Shown: in pieces, positions 1 through 12,286 of the stretch
Position numbering within the stretch: the stretch's first letter is position 1
How the letters are laid out: each line of letters begins with the position of its first letter
Assembly: GCA_024345305.1 (NCBI GenBank)
Contig: BRON01000009.1
Location: 248,001 to 312,000, forward strand
From: Mrakia gelida
Lineage: Eukaryota > Basidiomycota > Tremellomycetes > Cystofilobasidiales > Mrakiaceae
Length of the DNA: 64,000 nucleotides
Direction: 5' to 3'
Position numbers and translations under genes: made by a program
Notes under the pieces: model-generated
Told to the model about the DNA's origin: nothing
The model's input: only the letters and a program-made list of their open reading frames with translations
The model's database searches: none

Positions 1-2149
1 GAGTAGTGGTGAGTGGGTGGGAAGACCACGAATGATGAGTGATGGGGGGGACCAGTTTGAGTGCGACGAGGCTGATCCGTCGCGTCGTTTGTTCCGTCTC
101 GTTCCTCTTCCAGCCGCCATCGTCGCCCTCCCCTCCATCGCAGAAGACCTTGGAATGACCGGCTCGAGTTCTGTGTGGGTGATCAATGCTTGTGAGTCTC
201 GTTCCTTCCCTGCTCAGAAGACTGTTTCTTCGTTCGATTCGCGAACTGACCCTCGACGGTGCTCTCCCCTCTTCTTCGATCCTCGACGCGTTTCATCAGA
301 CTCTCTCACCCTCGCCTCCTTCCTCCTCACCGCTGGAAGGGTCGCCGACATCTGGAGCGCCAAATGGACGTTCATCCTCGGCTTCTCCTGGCTTGGAATC
401 TTCTCGCTTGGGATCGGATTCGTCAAGACGCCGGTGGCGATGTATGTCTTGCGAGCTATTTCTGGGATTGGGTGAGTCTCTTCACTCTCTTTCCTCGTCC
501 GCCTCGAGAACGCCAGCAAGCTGACCGTCGCCTTGCCTCTGCTTTTTACTCAGTGCGGCCCTCACCATCCCCAGCGCTCTCTCGCTCATCGTGCACCTTT
601 TCCCCGAACCTCGAGAACAAGCCTTCGCTATCTCGGTCTTTGGTGGCTCAGGAGCCGTTGCGAACGTGAGTCCTCTTCACGCCTTTGAGTCACAACCCAC
701 CTGCTAACACTCTTCGTCGCGTCTCGCGTTGCTCAGGTCTTCGGTCTTCTCCTCGGAGCCATCCTCCTCCTCGCGTCCTGGAAATGGGTTTTCTGGTTCA
801 CCACCCTCGTCGCCATCCCTCTCTCCATCGGAGCCGTCTTTCTCATCCCCGAAGTCAACGTCGAGGTTCTTGCCAGCGAGGAGGGACTCGAGCCGAGGAA
901 GAAGAAGATGGATTACCTCGTTCGTTCCTTTTCTTCCCTCCTTCGTCCCTTTCTCGCGCCTGAATTGACACCAAGTTATTTTGCTCGTACAGGGAACCTT
1001 CCTTCAAACTGCTGCGATCATCTTGGTCGTCTACGCCTGCACTGAGGCCAACGTGAAGGGATGGTGAGTCACGAGACGTCGCGTCTCAGCTCTCTTCCTC
1101 TTCCTCTGGCGCGGCTGCTAACCCACTCCCTTTTATCTTTCCCAGGAGCAACGCCGGAGTTATCTCTACCCTCCTCGTCGGATTCCTCGTCCTGTTCCCA
1201 GCCTTCGCGTACTGGCAGACGAGGATCGATCCTCGAGACGCCCTCCTCCTCCCGTCGCTTTGGAAGATCAGGAATTTCGCTCTTCTCTCGTTCCTTGCCC
1301 TCGGCCCATACGGATTCTGGTATGCCCTCCAGGTCGGCTTCTCGGAGCTGTTCCAGAACTCCTGGCACGAGTCGGGGATTTTGACGGCCGTTCGATTGTG
1401 AGTTCGAGTCGGACGCGTCGATCCGTCTCGGCTTCGACGATTGACGCATCTCGCCTTTCTCTCGTTCCCCCTTTTCTGATCCAATCAGCCTACCCATGGG
1501 AATCACAGGAGGTCTAGCCGTTGTCGGAGCTGGATCCATCCCACCTCACGCGATCCCTCTTCGACTTCGTCTCGTCGGCGCAGCTTTCGTCGCTGCGATG
1601 GGGTCGCTTCTCGTCTCCTTCGCTCAGGATCAACACGATTACCCTCGACTCTTGGTCCCTGGCTTTATCATCGGTAGCGCAGGTAAGTGGCTGCTTTCCA
1701 TCTCTTTCTCCATAACCCAAGATCAACTGATCTCGTGTGCTCTTCTTTTCGCTCAGGTTGCGCGTTCCTATTCGTTTCGATCAACGTGGCCTTGATGATG
1801 TCTTCGCCGACCGAGTACGCCGGGTGAGCACTCCTTCACTCATCCCTACCCTCTTACGGAAGCTTACGTCTTCCTCTCTCTCTACAGTGTCGCCGGAGGA
1901 GTCTTCTCGAGCGCTCTCCAACTCGGAACTACAATCATCCTCTCCCTCGCGACAACGATCCAAATCGCCTACCCCTCCCCCGAAGGACTCCCCTCTCACA
2001 AGGGCTACCAATCCTCCTACCTCTTCCTCATGTCGGTCATGCTTCTCGCTTCCCTCCTCGCTCTCGTTCTCTTCGTTGATCCGATCAAGAACGAGACGAC
2101 GGAGGAGGAAGGCGGAGAGAAGAAGGATGGTCGAGAAGCGTACGCTTAG
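1..2149 (+). CDS. DHA2-type MFS transporter, 5' end outside the window
   Basis: This is a drug:H+ antiporter-like major facilitator with its 5' end outside the window. Exons: <1..8, 114..191, 300..471, 554..665, 737..919, 993..1063, 1146..1397, 1489..1682, 1757..1823, 1888..2149. The phases join cleanly, giving SSAAIVALPSIAEDLG, then WVINAYSLTLASFLLTAGR, the usual start of helices 1-2 and the loop 2-3 region of 14-helix DHA2 transporters. Hydrophobic segments follow throughout, for example VFGLLLGAILLLASWKWVFW. The C-terminus is short, polar and Glu/Lys-rich (ETTEEEGGEKKDG). It should sit in the plasma or vacuolar membrane and export small molecules; the substrate cannot be read from sequence. 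The first eight bases look like the end of an earlier exon. A second MFS gene begins at 63632. Confidence 0.85.
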
Positions 2150-2453
2150 ACTAGAGTCATATCCTCGATCACCAATCACTTTGTATCTTCTAGACCTTGC
2201 GAATCAGCTATCTCATACGCTAGAGCTAGCTACCAAGAATCGATAGATGCGCGTTTCTCTCGTCTTCAATCTCGACGCGACGAAGTCGCGGCTTCTTCCT
2301 TCCTTTCCCTCTCGTTCCCGATCCTCCTTCCATTCTCTCCATATCCAAACCAAGGACGAAAGCGAAGTGATTGATTGAGTTATGAAATATGCTATGCGAG
2401 ATGTGTATGTTGTGCTAAGATCGATGGAAAATGCCTCCCTCCCCTCCTGCTCC
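2150..2453. other. Convergent spacer between MFS and arrestin-like genes
   Basis: About 300 nt separate two genes that converge here. It must hold both 3' UTRs and polyadenylation sites. No coding exon with sensible splice signals is seen. Confidence 0.5.
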
Positions 2454-5251
2454 TCAGCCTCCTCGTCCAAACCCAAACACTCCCACCGGACCACCAGGCG
2501 CCGTGCTGGGTCTCCTCTTCGACGACCCACTGCTCGATCTCGCCTTATCTCCTCCGAAAGCAACAGGCGAGAAGTCCACCACTCCCTCTCCCCAACCTAT
2601 CTCTCCTCCAGTGACTCCAACTTTCACTCTTCGTCTCGGATGATCCTCCTCCTCCTCGGACGGGTTGATGGAGATTCGACGACCTCCTTGGATCAGCGTA
2701 GCCATCAACCGTTTCGCGTCTTCCTCTTTGGTCGTAGTGGGAGGTGAGAGGGAGAGGAACCGGCCGAGTTTGGAGGATTTGGAGGACGAAGGGATGGGGT
2801 GTTGGAGGGCGGCGGCAGGAGGAGGGGTGAGGAGGTGGAAGGTCGTTGTTGACGAGGCTGACGGGGAGGAGACGGGTAGGGGAGGAAGTCCGAGATCGAA
2901 GGTGTCGGTGGAGAGGTTGGAGACGATCTGGCGATGGAAGGCTGATGAGTAGCTTGAGGGTGGGGAGAGATGCGTAGAAGGACGGGAGGGATGATGCGAA
3001 GTCGTTGTTGATGCTGAGTCGTTCGACTCGAAGGAGGTGGTAGAGAAAGATGTAGGGAGATCTGATGATGGTGGAGGAGAGTATGCTTGGAGTCTGACTG
3101 TGGATGTTGATGTGTTGGAGGAGGATGAGAGGGAGGATTGAGAAGGTCCGTTCCTTGGAGAGAGAAGCGAGCGATGCTCGTCGCGTGTCGTTCGACCGAG
3201 TCCCTCGGAGGTGCGAGGTGAACGATACGACGTTCGAGGATCTGCTCGAGGAGAGGGAGGTCCAAGAGGTGAGGGGGCTCCTCCTAAGTCGTCCGAACGG
3301 CGACTCCTGCCTGACGAACGCGACATCCGTGGCTGCTCGACTTCTCCCTCCACTCCTCTGAACGAGCTTCCGTTTCCGAGCGAGTACATCGACGACGAGG
3401 AGGAGGCGCTAGTAGATCGAGTGCCCATCGATGGTCGAGCGGGTCGAGGACGGGATGGAGAGGTTGGAGTGGCTGTGGAAGAGGAGGACCGAGTTGTGGA
3501 GGAAGTTTTGGAGCGGGAGGAAGAGGAACGCGTTCGATGGGTGGGGATGGTAAGGAGGGCTGCTGAGCTTCGATCCGATTGTGATGTCGACGTGACGATG
3601 ACTGGGAAGGTGTGAGGGAAGGGAAGGAGGATTGCTGAAGGGGTGATGAAGGAGGAAGATGAGGAGGAGGAGCTGGACTGAGGTGGATCCGAGGCCGACG
3701 ACGAGGCGGGTTGAACGACGACGGTGACCTTCAACTCAAACCCTAGAGTCATCATCCCCGTCCTTCCAGTCTCTCCCATCGTCCACCTGCTGCTTCCCTT
3801 CACCCTCGGCAAGACCATCTCCACATCTGCCTCCCACTCCTTCAACCCAACCGCTCTGATCGCGTCAGACTCGACCTCGAGGACCTTCATCGTGACGATT
3901 TCCGACGAGGCTGGAGGAGTCGAAGCCCTCCTCGACTTCTTTCCTCCTGATCCTGATCCTGATCCTCCTACCGACGACGAGGACGACGATGCCGAGGCAG
4001 AGCGTGAGGAGAGGGAGGAAGGTTCGAGGGATGGAGATCGAGCCCGACGCGAGGGGAGGGAGCTTGAGGATGACCGAGGGGAGAAGAACGACGTGAGACG
4101 CGACGAGGTTGTAGGTTTTCCTCGACCCGACGACGAGGGTGTAGGAGATAGGAGGAGAGGTGATGTTGTCGCATAGGAAGCCACGCTGAGGCTCGAGTCC
4201 ATCACTCCCATCTCGTAGAACTCTCCTCCTCCAACCGACGATCCTCCCGCTCCTCCAAGATCGTCGCCGGGAGTGTTGACCTCGCTCGACCAATCCGACG
4301 AGATTGCTTCCTCTCCTGAGATGGTTGCTGCCGTTGCGGGAAGGAATTCGAGCCTCCTCCTGAGCGAGACGACGATCTTCTTGACGGTTGCTCGATTCGA
4401 GGGAAGAAACCCTTTGAGGTGGATGGGGATGGTTTCGCCTGGTCCGTAGGCGCCTAGAGGAGGGAAGATGGTAGATGGGAGGGTTGTGGATGACGAGGTG
4501 AGGGCGTAGGAGTCGACGGAGAAGGAGGGATCCGAGGGTGGGAGGGTTGATGAAGGAGGAGACGAGTGAAGAAGAAGAGGGACCTCGATGGATTTGGAGA
4601 AGCGATCGTTTGGGTTGACCGAGCTTCGATGATGGATTACTGCCAGACCAGGAAGAAAGAAAAAGAAGTCGAACGAGAAGCGAGTCAGCTTTGGGAAGGC
4701 GAGATCCTCGAAGGGTTCGAGAACGGAGAAGAGAAGCGAGCTAAGGAGAAAAGGAAGGAACGGTAAGAGGCTGGACTCGACGACTCACCGACTTCGAGCT
4801 TCCAAACAACACGATACTCTCTGAGCGAAACCGTACTCCTCCCAGCCTTCCTTCCTTCCTCTACAGGTATCTCGATCTTGAACTTCCCTTCCCAATCTCC
4901 CAAAGCTTCCTCGACCCCTCTCCTGACCAACCCATCTTCCCTGGGAGGCGCCGACTTCCCTGCTCGCCAAACGACTTGACTCGAGCTGAACAGCACCTCG
5001 CTCGTCAAGACTCCAAACGCTCCCGATAGTCTCGACTCGACGCATCGGATGTTGACCTCGACGGAGGAAGCGAGGAGAGGTTTTTCGGGTGCTGAAAGGC
5101 GAGAGAGGATGAGTCCTTCGAGGACGACATCAGTGAGCCCGAGGTGTCCAACGAAAGGGAAGTTCCGAGTGGGAGAGGTTGTTGACGACGAGGACGAGCT
5201 TGAAGCGACGGCGTTCGTTGAAGGACGAGGGAGGATAGAGATGGAAGGCAT
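2454..5251 (-). CDS. Alpha-arrestin-like (ART-type) adaptor protein
   Basis: Two exons, complement(2454..4639, 4789..5251), give 882 residues. The intron has a GTGAGT donor (4788-4787) and a GGCAG acceptor; the phase-1 join gives WKLEVVIHHRSSVNPNDRF. The N-terminal ~300 residues look like an arrestin N-domain: GLTDVVLEGLILSRLSAPEK, SVEVNIRCVES, REYRVVWKLEV, then IFPPLGAYGPGETIPIHLKG and VKKIVVSLRRRLEF. The C-domain-like strands FELKVTVVV and LPFPHTFPVIVTS are near residues 440-510. The rest is a Ser/Pro/Thr-rich tail, as is common in fungal arrestins that recruit Rsp5 ubiquitin ligase to plasma-membrane transporters. The family call rests on strand pattern and the W/Y-x-L-x-V positions, not on a database search. 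The start is the first ATG of the first exon. It converges with the MFS gene, a possible class of target but not evidence for one. Confidence 0.65.
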
Positions 5252-6860
5252 CTAGCCTGAAGGGCGAAAGGGTGGGTTGTGGGTTGATGGGAAGAGGAAG
5301 GAAGGGAAGGGAGGGGGAGGGAAGGGATAATGAAAGCGAGCTGAGCTCAATCTGGAACGCGTCCCTCCGTGAATGAGGCTGCTCGATGGCGTTAGGCGCT
5401 CGTCCGTCCGTTTGCTGGTCCTTCCTTTTGCGATGGTCTCTACAGAGGAGAGAGAGCGAGAGCGAGAGGGACGGCTGAGGTCTGGGCTCGGTGTGGTTGA
5501 GTAGAAACAGAATTCGCCTTCTGAGGAGAAAGGGATCACCCTCAGCGAGAAAAGCGAGCTAAGGAAATCGACGTCTCCCACCCTCATCAGCCCAGCCTCT
5601 GAACCAAATGGGCTCCTCGTAAAGTTTGTTGCCTCTCCCTCTTCGATCGTGAGACCTCCTTCTCTGCTTTCGGAAATCTCTTCCCAAGCCGCCTCCATCC
5701 AGCCATCTCTCTCTTCGAACAGCTTTTCTCATCTTCAACGAGGAAAAAAGCGCGTGGTGATGTTTCCCTCTTCGCTGCCTGTTCGACTCGCTTCGACCCC
5801 CTCGGGACGCGTCTCACCCACCTGTTCAACCACCTTCTCTCTCCTTCCTTCCTTCCCTTTCTTCACGAGCTCAGCGTCGGAATCACTCCCACTCTCACGC
5901 CAAATGAGATCTGCCTCATGGTCTCTCCCGACTCCTTGGAACGACGCTACCTCTTTTAGAGCTCAAACCCCGTCATCTTCACGGAGCTGCCGAGGACGAG
6001 CTCCCTTCCTCGCTTCCTCTGTATATACAGAAGACGAGACGGGAAGTCTCTCTCTATATTTGCGACGGAAGCAGCATGGACCTGTTCAGCGAAACGAGAT
6101 TGATTTGAGCTCGCTCTCGATCTCGCGCGCTCCTCCCTTTCATCCGACCTTTGATTCAACCTTCGTTGGGTCTCTCGCTTCCTTCCCCTTCCTACAGACG
6201 TTCATTGCGAACTGAACTGAACCCAACTGCTTGTTTCCGACGAAAACCATTCACCGCAACCGGCGACCCAGAGGAAGACGCGTTTTTGAGCAGACGGAAT
6301 GATGGGATGACTTTCTCGACGACGACGCGAGTCTGTTCAGGTTGAGGACGAGAGAAGGTCGAGACGTCTGGATATTTTTCGCAGGGTCAGACGATGATGC
6401 CAGAAAGCGACGTAAAAGGAAGATATGAGAGTCACAGGATCTGGGAGGACGTGGAGAGAAAGAAGACCATCCATCAACCAAACAAGTTGAGCTCGAGCTC
6501 GACCTTTTCTTCCTTCCTTCCCTCGTCTCGTACGTCATCTCTCTCCCCCTCCTTCTCTCTTGTTCGAATATATCTTCCACGCAAGCACTCATAGTTTCCC
6601 ATGACTCTCGAGCGGTCGATAAACGAGAGTCGCCTGTGGCCTGAGAACGGCTCGAACTGTTCAGACGACGTCGAGCTTCGTTCGTGGCACTTTCATCGCG
6701 TCCCCACCCTACCCACCCTACCCTTCGCCGAAGCCGAGACGAGAGAAAAAGGGCATAATAGAGAGAGAGCAAAAGGAAAGAGAAAAGAGAAAGAAGAGCA
6801 AAACCCTGAACCGAAAGAGCGAACGATACAGTCGAACCAACGAGTCGTCGTGGAACGTTT
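5252..6860. other. 1.6-kb spacer with no supported gene
   Basis: This stretch lies upstream of the arrestin-like gene and downstream of citrate synthase, both on the minus strand. Open frames of 60-190 codons occur on both strands, but all are Ser/Arg/Pro-rich and none shows conserved motifs or joinable exons. One GACGCGTC palindrome is at about 5806. A TATA-like stretch (GTATATACAG) lies near 6020. It is probably the promoter and long 5' UTR of the arrestin-like gene, or it holds a non-coding transcript. Confidence 0.4.
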
Positions 6861-8412
6861 TTACTTCTTGGCGTCGAACATGGCCTTGATGCTGTTGTTG
6901 ACGACGAGGTTTGAGGAGGGGATAGGGAGGGGGAGTCAGCGAGGGTCGAACGAAACCAGGAGGAGGCAAGAGGAGGGACGCCAACTCACGCAGCAGAAGA
7001 GTAAGACTTAGGTCGCTCAAGGGGCATTCCGAGGGCTCGGTCCCAGATCAACTGGGAGACGACTCCCTGTGTGCGATAAAGCCGAACCGAAAGAAGCGAA
7101 AAGAAGGTCAGCGGCGTGGTTGACTTCTTCGCAAAATCGAAGGCGAAGTCGCGGTCGGTCGGGTCAGAACGGAGAGAGAGAGAAGAGAGAGGGACGCACG
7201 AAAGTCCTGGAGACACCGAAGAGGACTGTGTAGAAGTTCTGGTTGGTGAATCCGTAGTGGGTGAGCCTGCAGAAAAAGAAGCATTCGCGCAAAAGGGAGG
7301 GAGGTCAGTTTCGGAAGGAAGAAGGACGCGCGACGCGTGAACGACATGGGAGGGAGACGAACAGGACACCAGAGTGGGCATCCACGTTAGGCCAGGGGTT
7401 CTTGGCCTTTCCTGTGAGGTGGTGAGAAGGTGTGTGTCAGTGAGTGAGGGTGGGAGAGCGAGAGAAACGACGAGGGAGGGAAGGAAGACGAAACGAACCA
7501 GCAGCGAGCAGGATATCGGGAACGAGCTTGTAGAGCTGTCCGACGAGCTTGAAGAGCTTGTCGTCGGGAAGGTGCTTGAGGGCGAACTCTCGCTGGGCTT
7601 GGTATCGGGGATCCTGTTGAGGCGAGACGGCAAACGTAAGAAGTCAGTCGAGCCGAAGCGAGGGAGACGCGAGCTCCGAGCTTGAGCTCAAAACGCAAGT
7701 CGAGTTTAGTAAAGGTTGGCAACTCACAGTCTTCCTGAGGACGGCGTGTCCGTAACCAGGGATGACCTGTCCACTGTTCAAGGTCTTCCAGATGTACTCC
7801 GAGACCTTCTCGTCCGAGGCGTCCTCTCCGATCTCCTTCTGCATTCGAGCGACCCAGTTGAGGACCTCCTGGTTGGCGAGACTGAACGAGGACGAACAGC
7901 GAATAAAACGAGATCAGTTTCGAAAGCTCGAAGAGGTGAAGAGAGATGAGAGTTGGGAAGGGGAGGAAGAGGAAGGAGGAGTGTGGTTTGAAAGGGGGAG
8001 GGAGGGAAGGGAGGGAAAGAGCGAAACTGACCCGTGAAGGGGTCCAGCAAGACCGTTGAGGGCAGCGGCCATGGAAAGGAACGGATCCGAGAGAGCGGAT
8101 CCGACGAGGTGACCGGTGTGAGCCTGAACGCGTCGAGCAAAGAAGGAAGAAGAGAGAGAAATCGAAGGTCAGCTTTCAGCTCTCGCTCTCCTCCGCGCTC
8201 AACCTTCGAAACTCACGGAGACGTTTCCACCCTCGTGATCGGAGTGGATGGTGAGGTAGAGTCGCATGAGCTCAACGAACTTCTCGTTCTCTCCGAATCC
8301 GAGGAGGGTGGACAGGTTCTGGGAGTAATCGGCGGCGAGGTCGACGGCGGGGAGCTTGTCTCCTCCGTAGGTGTTTCGGTAGATTCGTCCAGCGATGTTG
8401 GGGAGCTTGGCG

Positions 8413-8453
<41 letters not shown>

Positions 8454-10000
8454 TCGCTTGTTGATTCCGTCTTGGTAGGCTTGAGCGAAGGCGGAGTCGT
8501 GGTTGAGCTGAGGGACGAGAAGGGGAGCGAGCAAGGACGAGGGAAGGAGGTCAGCTCTTTCGCTTCGCTCCAAAACACCCGATGACAGGAACCCAACTCG
8601 GATCTACCACCAAATCGAACAAAAGAAGAGAGGGAAACCATCGTACTCACAGCAGTAACAGCCAACGAGAACTGACTCATGGGGTGAAGAGTCGAGGGGC
8701 ACGAGTCGATGAGATCCTCGACGAACTTGGGGATAGCAGCTCGGGCGGCCCAGTCGGCGGAGAGAGCGGTACACTGCTCCTGGGTGGGGACCTCTCCGGT
8801 GAGAAGAAGCCAGAAGAGAGCCTCAGGGAGAGGCTCGTTTCCTCCGGGAGCCTTGGGGAGGAGCTCCTGGCACTCGGGGATGGTCTTTCCTCTGAACGAA
8901 GAGCGAAGGAGGAGGGAATCAGTTTCGTTCGTTTCGCCTTGGTGGGTGAGATAGAGAGGGTGGGGATGGATACTAACCGGAACCGGATACCCTCATCTGA
9001 AGAAAGCGAGGTAGGATGAGAGAAAGAGGGTCAGCCAAAAGGGAGGGAGGGGAGCGATGGAGCGCCGAAGGCAGGAGCAGTTCGTTCGGAGGAGCGAGGG
9101 GAGGAGCAGCTGCTCACCAGCATCGAGAACGGATCCTGGTAGAGCGAACGAGGGTAGATAAAAACAAGGTCAGCTCGACGAGTTCAAGATGAACCTACCC
9201 TCTTCGAGACTCACCCTCCCAGATCATTCCCTTTTTTTCGACGAAAGCAAAAGAGGAGGGAGGTCAGCTTGGCCCTTCTCTCTTCTCATGCTCTCTCCTT
9301 CCGTCCCTTCGCGCGAGAGACAGAGACGACTCACCTTGATACCCCTCATTCCACTGTCGTCGCAAAGAGCATATGAAGGTCAGCTTGAGCTTGAACGAAC
9401 GAAGAGAGGAAAGGAAAGGAAAGGAAGGGAGGAAAGGAAAGGGAGACGAACCCGTAAGCCTGATCGACGGTGTACTCTCCGAACGACTTGTTCCCGTGCT
9501 CCTTTCGGATGGCCTTGACCTGCATACACCCAAGTGATGTACCAACAGCGAGTCAGCTCCCATAAATCAGGCGAGAGAGAGAGAAAAGAAACGAAGGCGA
9601 GAGAGCCAAAGAGAGAGGAAGAAGCCGGGTAGATTTGGCCGGACGAACGACCTCCCTCTTCGCTCCTCCCTTCTTTTCTCTGCATCTCGTCTTGGGGTTG
9701 AGCTAGAGAGGAGGGTTGCTTACGTTCTCGATCTCCTTAGGGATCAACTCAGCCATCCTCTCCTTGAGAGTCTGAGCCTTGGCGGCGTACGCTCGAGAGA
9801 GACGGGGGAGGGCGCTCTGCAAAGACGAGGACGCAACCAACGAGGGAGGAGCGAAAGAGATGGATGAGGTGGGGGGAAGGAGGAGAGAGAAGAGGACGGT
9901 CAGCTTGCGAGAAGAGGTGGTGGGAGGTGGGAGAGGGGTGAGGAGGGTGTGTACGCACCGGAGTCCTGATAGCAGCTCGGAGGGGAGAGATGGAAGCCAT
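6861..10000 (-). CDS. CIT1: Citrate synthase, mitochondrial
   Basis: Condenses acetyl-CoA and oxaloacetate to citrate in the mitochondrial matrix. Sixteen exons, complement(6861..6891, 6990..7066, 7200..7266, 7363..7411, 7499..7613, 7728..7881, 8032..8123, 8217..8507, 8651..8891, 8978..8996, 9118..9135, 9215..9230, 9335..9353, 9452..9519, 9724..9816, 9959..10000), total 1392 nt and 463 residues, the normal length. The N-terminus [20 protein letters not shown] is Arg/Ser/Ala-rich like a presequence, and the C-terminus DAKK is not a peroxisomal signal. Catalytic motifs are intact: [35 protein letters not shown] and NVDAHSG carry the His/His/Asp triad. Four consecutive exons of 19, 16, 18 and 19 nt encode the stretch from MRGIK to EGIRFR, and only their exact inclusion gives the conserved [20 protein letters not shown]. 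A TATA-like element lies upstream near 10153. Confidence 0.97.
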
Positions 10001-10620
10001 GATGGAGAAGAGAAGGATGGGGTTGGGGAGGAGGGAGGAGGAGGAGCAAACGAGGGCGACGTCCTTGCGAGTTCCGCGTTTCGACCTCCGCTTCAAAGGG
10101 ACAGGCAGAGAAATGAAGGGATGGCCGTCGAGTGAGTTGAAAGATGTTCTCTTATATGTTGGCTAGAGCTCAGAGGGGTTGCTGAGATCCGAAAAAGTCG
10201 AGATGGAACGAAAATTCTCGAGCAAAGGGGACGGACGCGTCCTCGCTCCCCTTCGTTCGGTCTCTTTGGGCTGAAAAAGAGCAGAGGTTCTTCCACGTGC
10301 CAGTGACGCATCTCAGAGTCTACAGGGATGACTCCTCGAGCCCCTCTGTTAGTTCTGAGGGTGAAGAAAGACCGAGAAGGGCAGCAAACAGAAGACGCGG
10401 CTAGCGTCGGTCGGACGAGTCGTCGTCGAAGTCCACGTCGTCCTCCCTTCTTCTCCTCGCTCTCTCTCAGCAGAGTTCTTTGTCGTATCGTCGATCGATG
10501 AGTGAGACACCCTAGTAACAACCTTCCCATCCCAACTCAACCGGCCTCGTTTCGTTTCATTCGTAGCAGTCGTATCAATCATCTCTCGTCCCCCTTCCTG
10601 CTCTCCCTTCCTTCCACCCA
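10001..10620. other. Spacer between citrate synthase and membrane protein gene
   Basis: Both neighbours are on the minus strand, so this holds the citrate synthase promoter and 5' UTR and the 3' UTR of the membrane protein gene. A GACGCGTC palindrome lies at about 10234. No coding exon is supported. Confidence 0.4.
10150..10160 (-). promoter_or_regulatory. TATA-like element upstream of citrate synthase
   Basis: On the minus strand the sequence reads AACATATAAGAG about 150 nt before the citrate synthase ATG. The position suits a TATA box, but nothing else supports it. Confidence 0.3.
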
Positions 10621-12286
10621 TCATCTCCTCCTCTCCCCCCCTCCACCCTGATCAGCAAACGTCCCATACCCTCCACTCCCACTTTCTCCCCCCTCCTCCA
10701 GCTCCTCTCGCTCGTCCCCGTGCTCATGATGTTCATCTACCATCTCCTCCGACTCCTGAACGACCAACCCCCTCCTCCTCGAGAAACTCCTGCTCAAACT
10801 CCTCTCCAGCGCTCCCCCATCCCCTACTGACGGGAGGAGTGGTGATGAAGTGCTAGGGTGAGGGGGATCGATATCGACGATTTCAGAGTCTGAGATGTCG
10901 GATTCGTCTTCTTCGTCCGAGAAGGGCAGGGATTCAGGGTCGTTTGGGTTTGGGTTCGGGTTTGGGCGATGGGACTGGTGAGAAGGGTTGCGTTGGGAGT
11001 TGAGGAAATGGGAGGGGTGGGTTTGGCTTTGAGGTTGGTGGGAGAGGAACGAGGAGGGTGGGCGGGAGGAGTGCGAGGGGGAGGGGATGGAGGTTGTTTG
11101 ATGGGGGTGGGGGGAGGGGACCTAGTTCGACCGAAGCGAAGCGAGATAACAGAGAAGGGGGGGGGGGGGGGGGAGTTAGTTAAGAGAAGGAAGGGTGGGA
11201 GGGAGGGTGATGGGAAGAAGAGGATTTGGGGGAGGGGGGGGAAGAAAAGAAGGGAAAGCGAAAGAAAAGAGAGCGACGCGTCGAAAACTCAACTCACCTG
11301 TTTTGGAGATCGGATGGCGAACGCCCCTGCTCGAGGTGTGTGAGGTGGGGTTGGGAGGAGTCGGTTGAGGGAGAGGAAGGTTGTGTATTCTAGGAAGGCG
11401 AAGAGGGTTGTCTGCCGTATGTTCGAACAACGAGAAAGAGCAAGAAACAGAACGAGAGGGAGGTCAGCCCTCGTCGTTTGGGAGGTTGGGTTGAGCTTTT
11501 GAGCGCGACTGACCGTCAAGAGGAAGACGTAGTGAGGTTTGAGACCTCTGCCTGTGTAAGGGTGCAGGTAGGTGCTTTGAGAGGTGAAGGAGAAGGTCGA
11601 GAGGGAGTAGTCGAGGGAGGACGTGTAGTTGGAGGGGGTCGTGCGAGGTCGGTGGGCTGGAGAGCGAGTTTGGAAGAGGAGGTTGAGCTGCCAGAAGACC
11701 TGGAAAACACGAGAGAAAAGAGGTGGGGATATGTTAGTCCTGGATTGAGTGACTGAGCTCGAAGAAAATGGACGAACGAGCAGAAGGGAGATCTGAAGAG
11801 GGAGAGGGCGAAGAGGGAAGGAGAGAGGGGTCGTCAGCTTGAGCAAGCTCGTTCGTCCGAAGCAGGAGACCGCAGGGGACGAGACGAACCATGGAAGTTC
11901 CTAGAGCCATGAAGAGAGACGAGAAGATCAAACGAGGTCAACTTAGTTGCTATATAGAGCTCAGGAGCAAGCATTCCGAAGCTCAACTCACCAGCGACCC
12001 AACCTCCTCCTCCGCTCCCTCCTCTCCTGACTCCCCTCCCCCAGCCGATCCAGCCCACCAAGGCAGCTCTGAACACCCCCCAGGCAACCAATCCCATCTC
12101 CTCCTTCCCTGCGATGAGTATTCCGAGCACTCCGTTCGTGATGAGGTCCGCGAGAGCAATCAAGGGGAGGAGGTAGAGCCATTTGGAGGGAGTGAAGAGG
12201 TCGGGGAACGAGGGCAACGGAGAGACGAGGAGGAACGACGATTCCGATATGGATCGTGGGAGAGGGTTGGGGAGGGAAGAGGTCAT
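10621..12286 (-). CDS. Multi-pass membrane protein of unknown function
   Basis: Six exons, complement(10621..11121, 11298..11411, 11514..11699, 11778..11792, 11890..11900, 11992..12286), give 373 residues. I do not recognise the family. The start MTSSLPNPLPRSISESSFLL is followed by hydrophobic segments KWLYLLPLIALADLITNGVL, GLVAWGVFRAALVGWIGWG, TSMISLLLVFWQLNLLFQ and YVFLLTTTLFAFLEYTTF, so about four membrane passes. The last ~165 residues are soluble and first Pro/His/Asn-rich, then acidic (SDEEDESDISDSEIVDID) and Arg-rich (RSLSRSFSRRRG). Two internal exons are only 11 and 15 nt (GTSM, ISLLL) and are needed to keep both frame and the third hydrophobic segment. No nucleotide-binding domain or other catalytic motif is present. 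The final intron contains a G17 run (C17 in the transcript). Confidence 0.6.
11157..11173. repeat. G17 homopolymer
   Basis: An uninterrupted run of 17 G lies inside the last intron of the membrane protein gene. Being intronic it does not alter the protein, but it is a likely site of length error in sequencing. Confidence 0.9.

Noticed and set aside
10621..12286. Membrane protein as the N-terminal part of an ABC transporter
   Set aside because: No Walker A, signature or Walker B motif in the complete gene.
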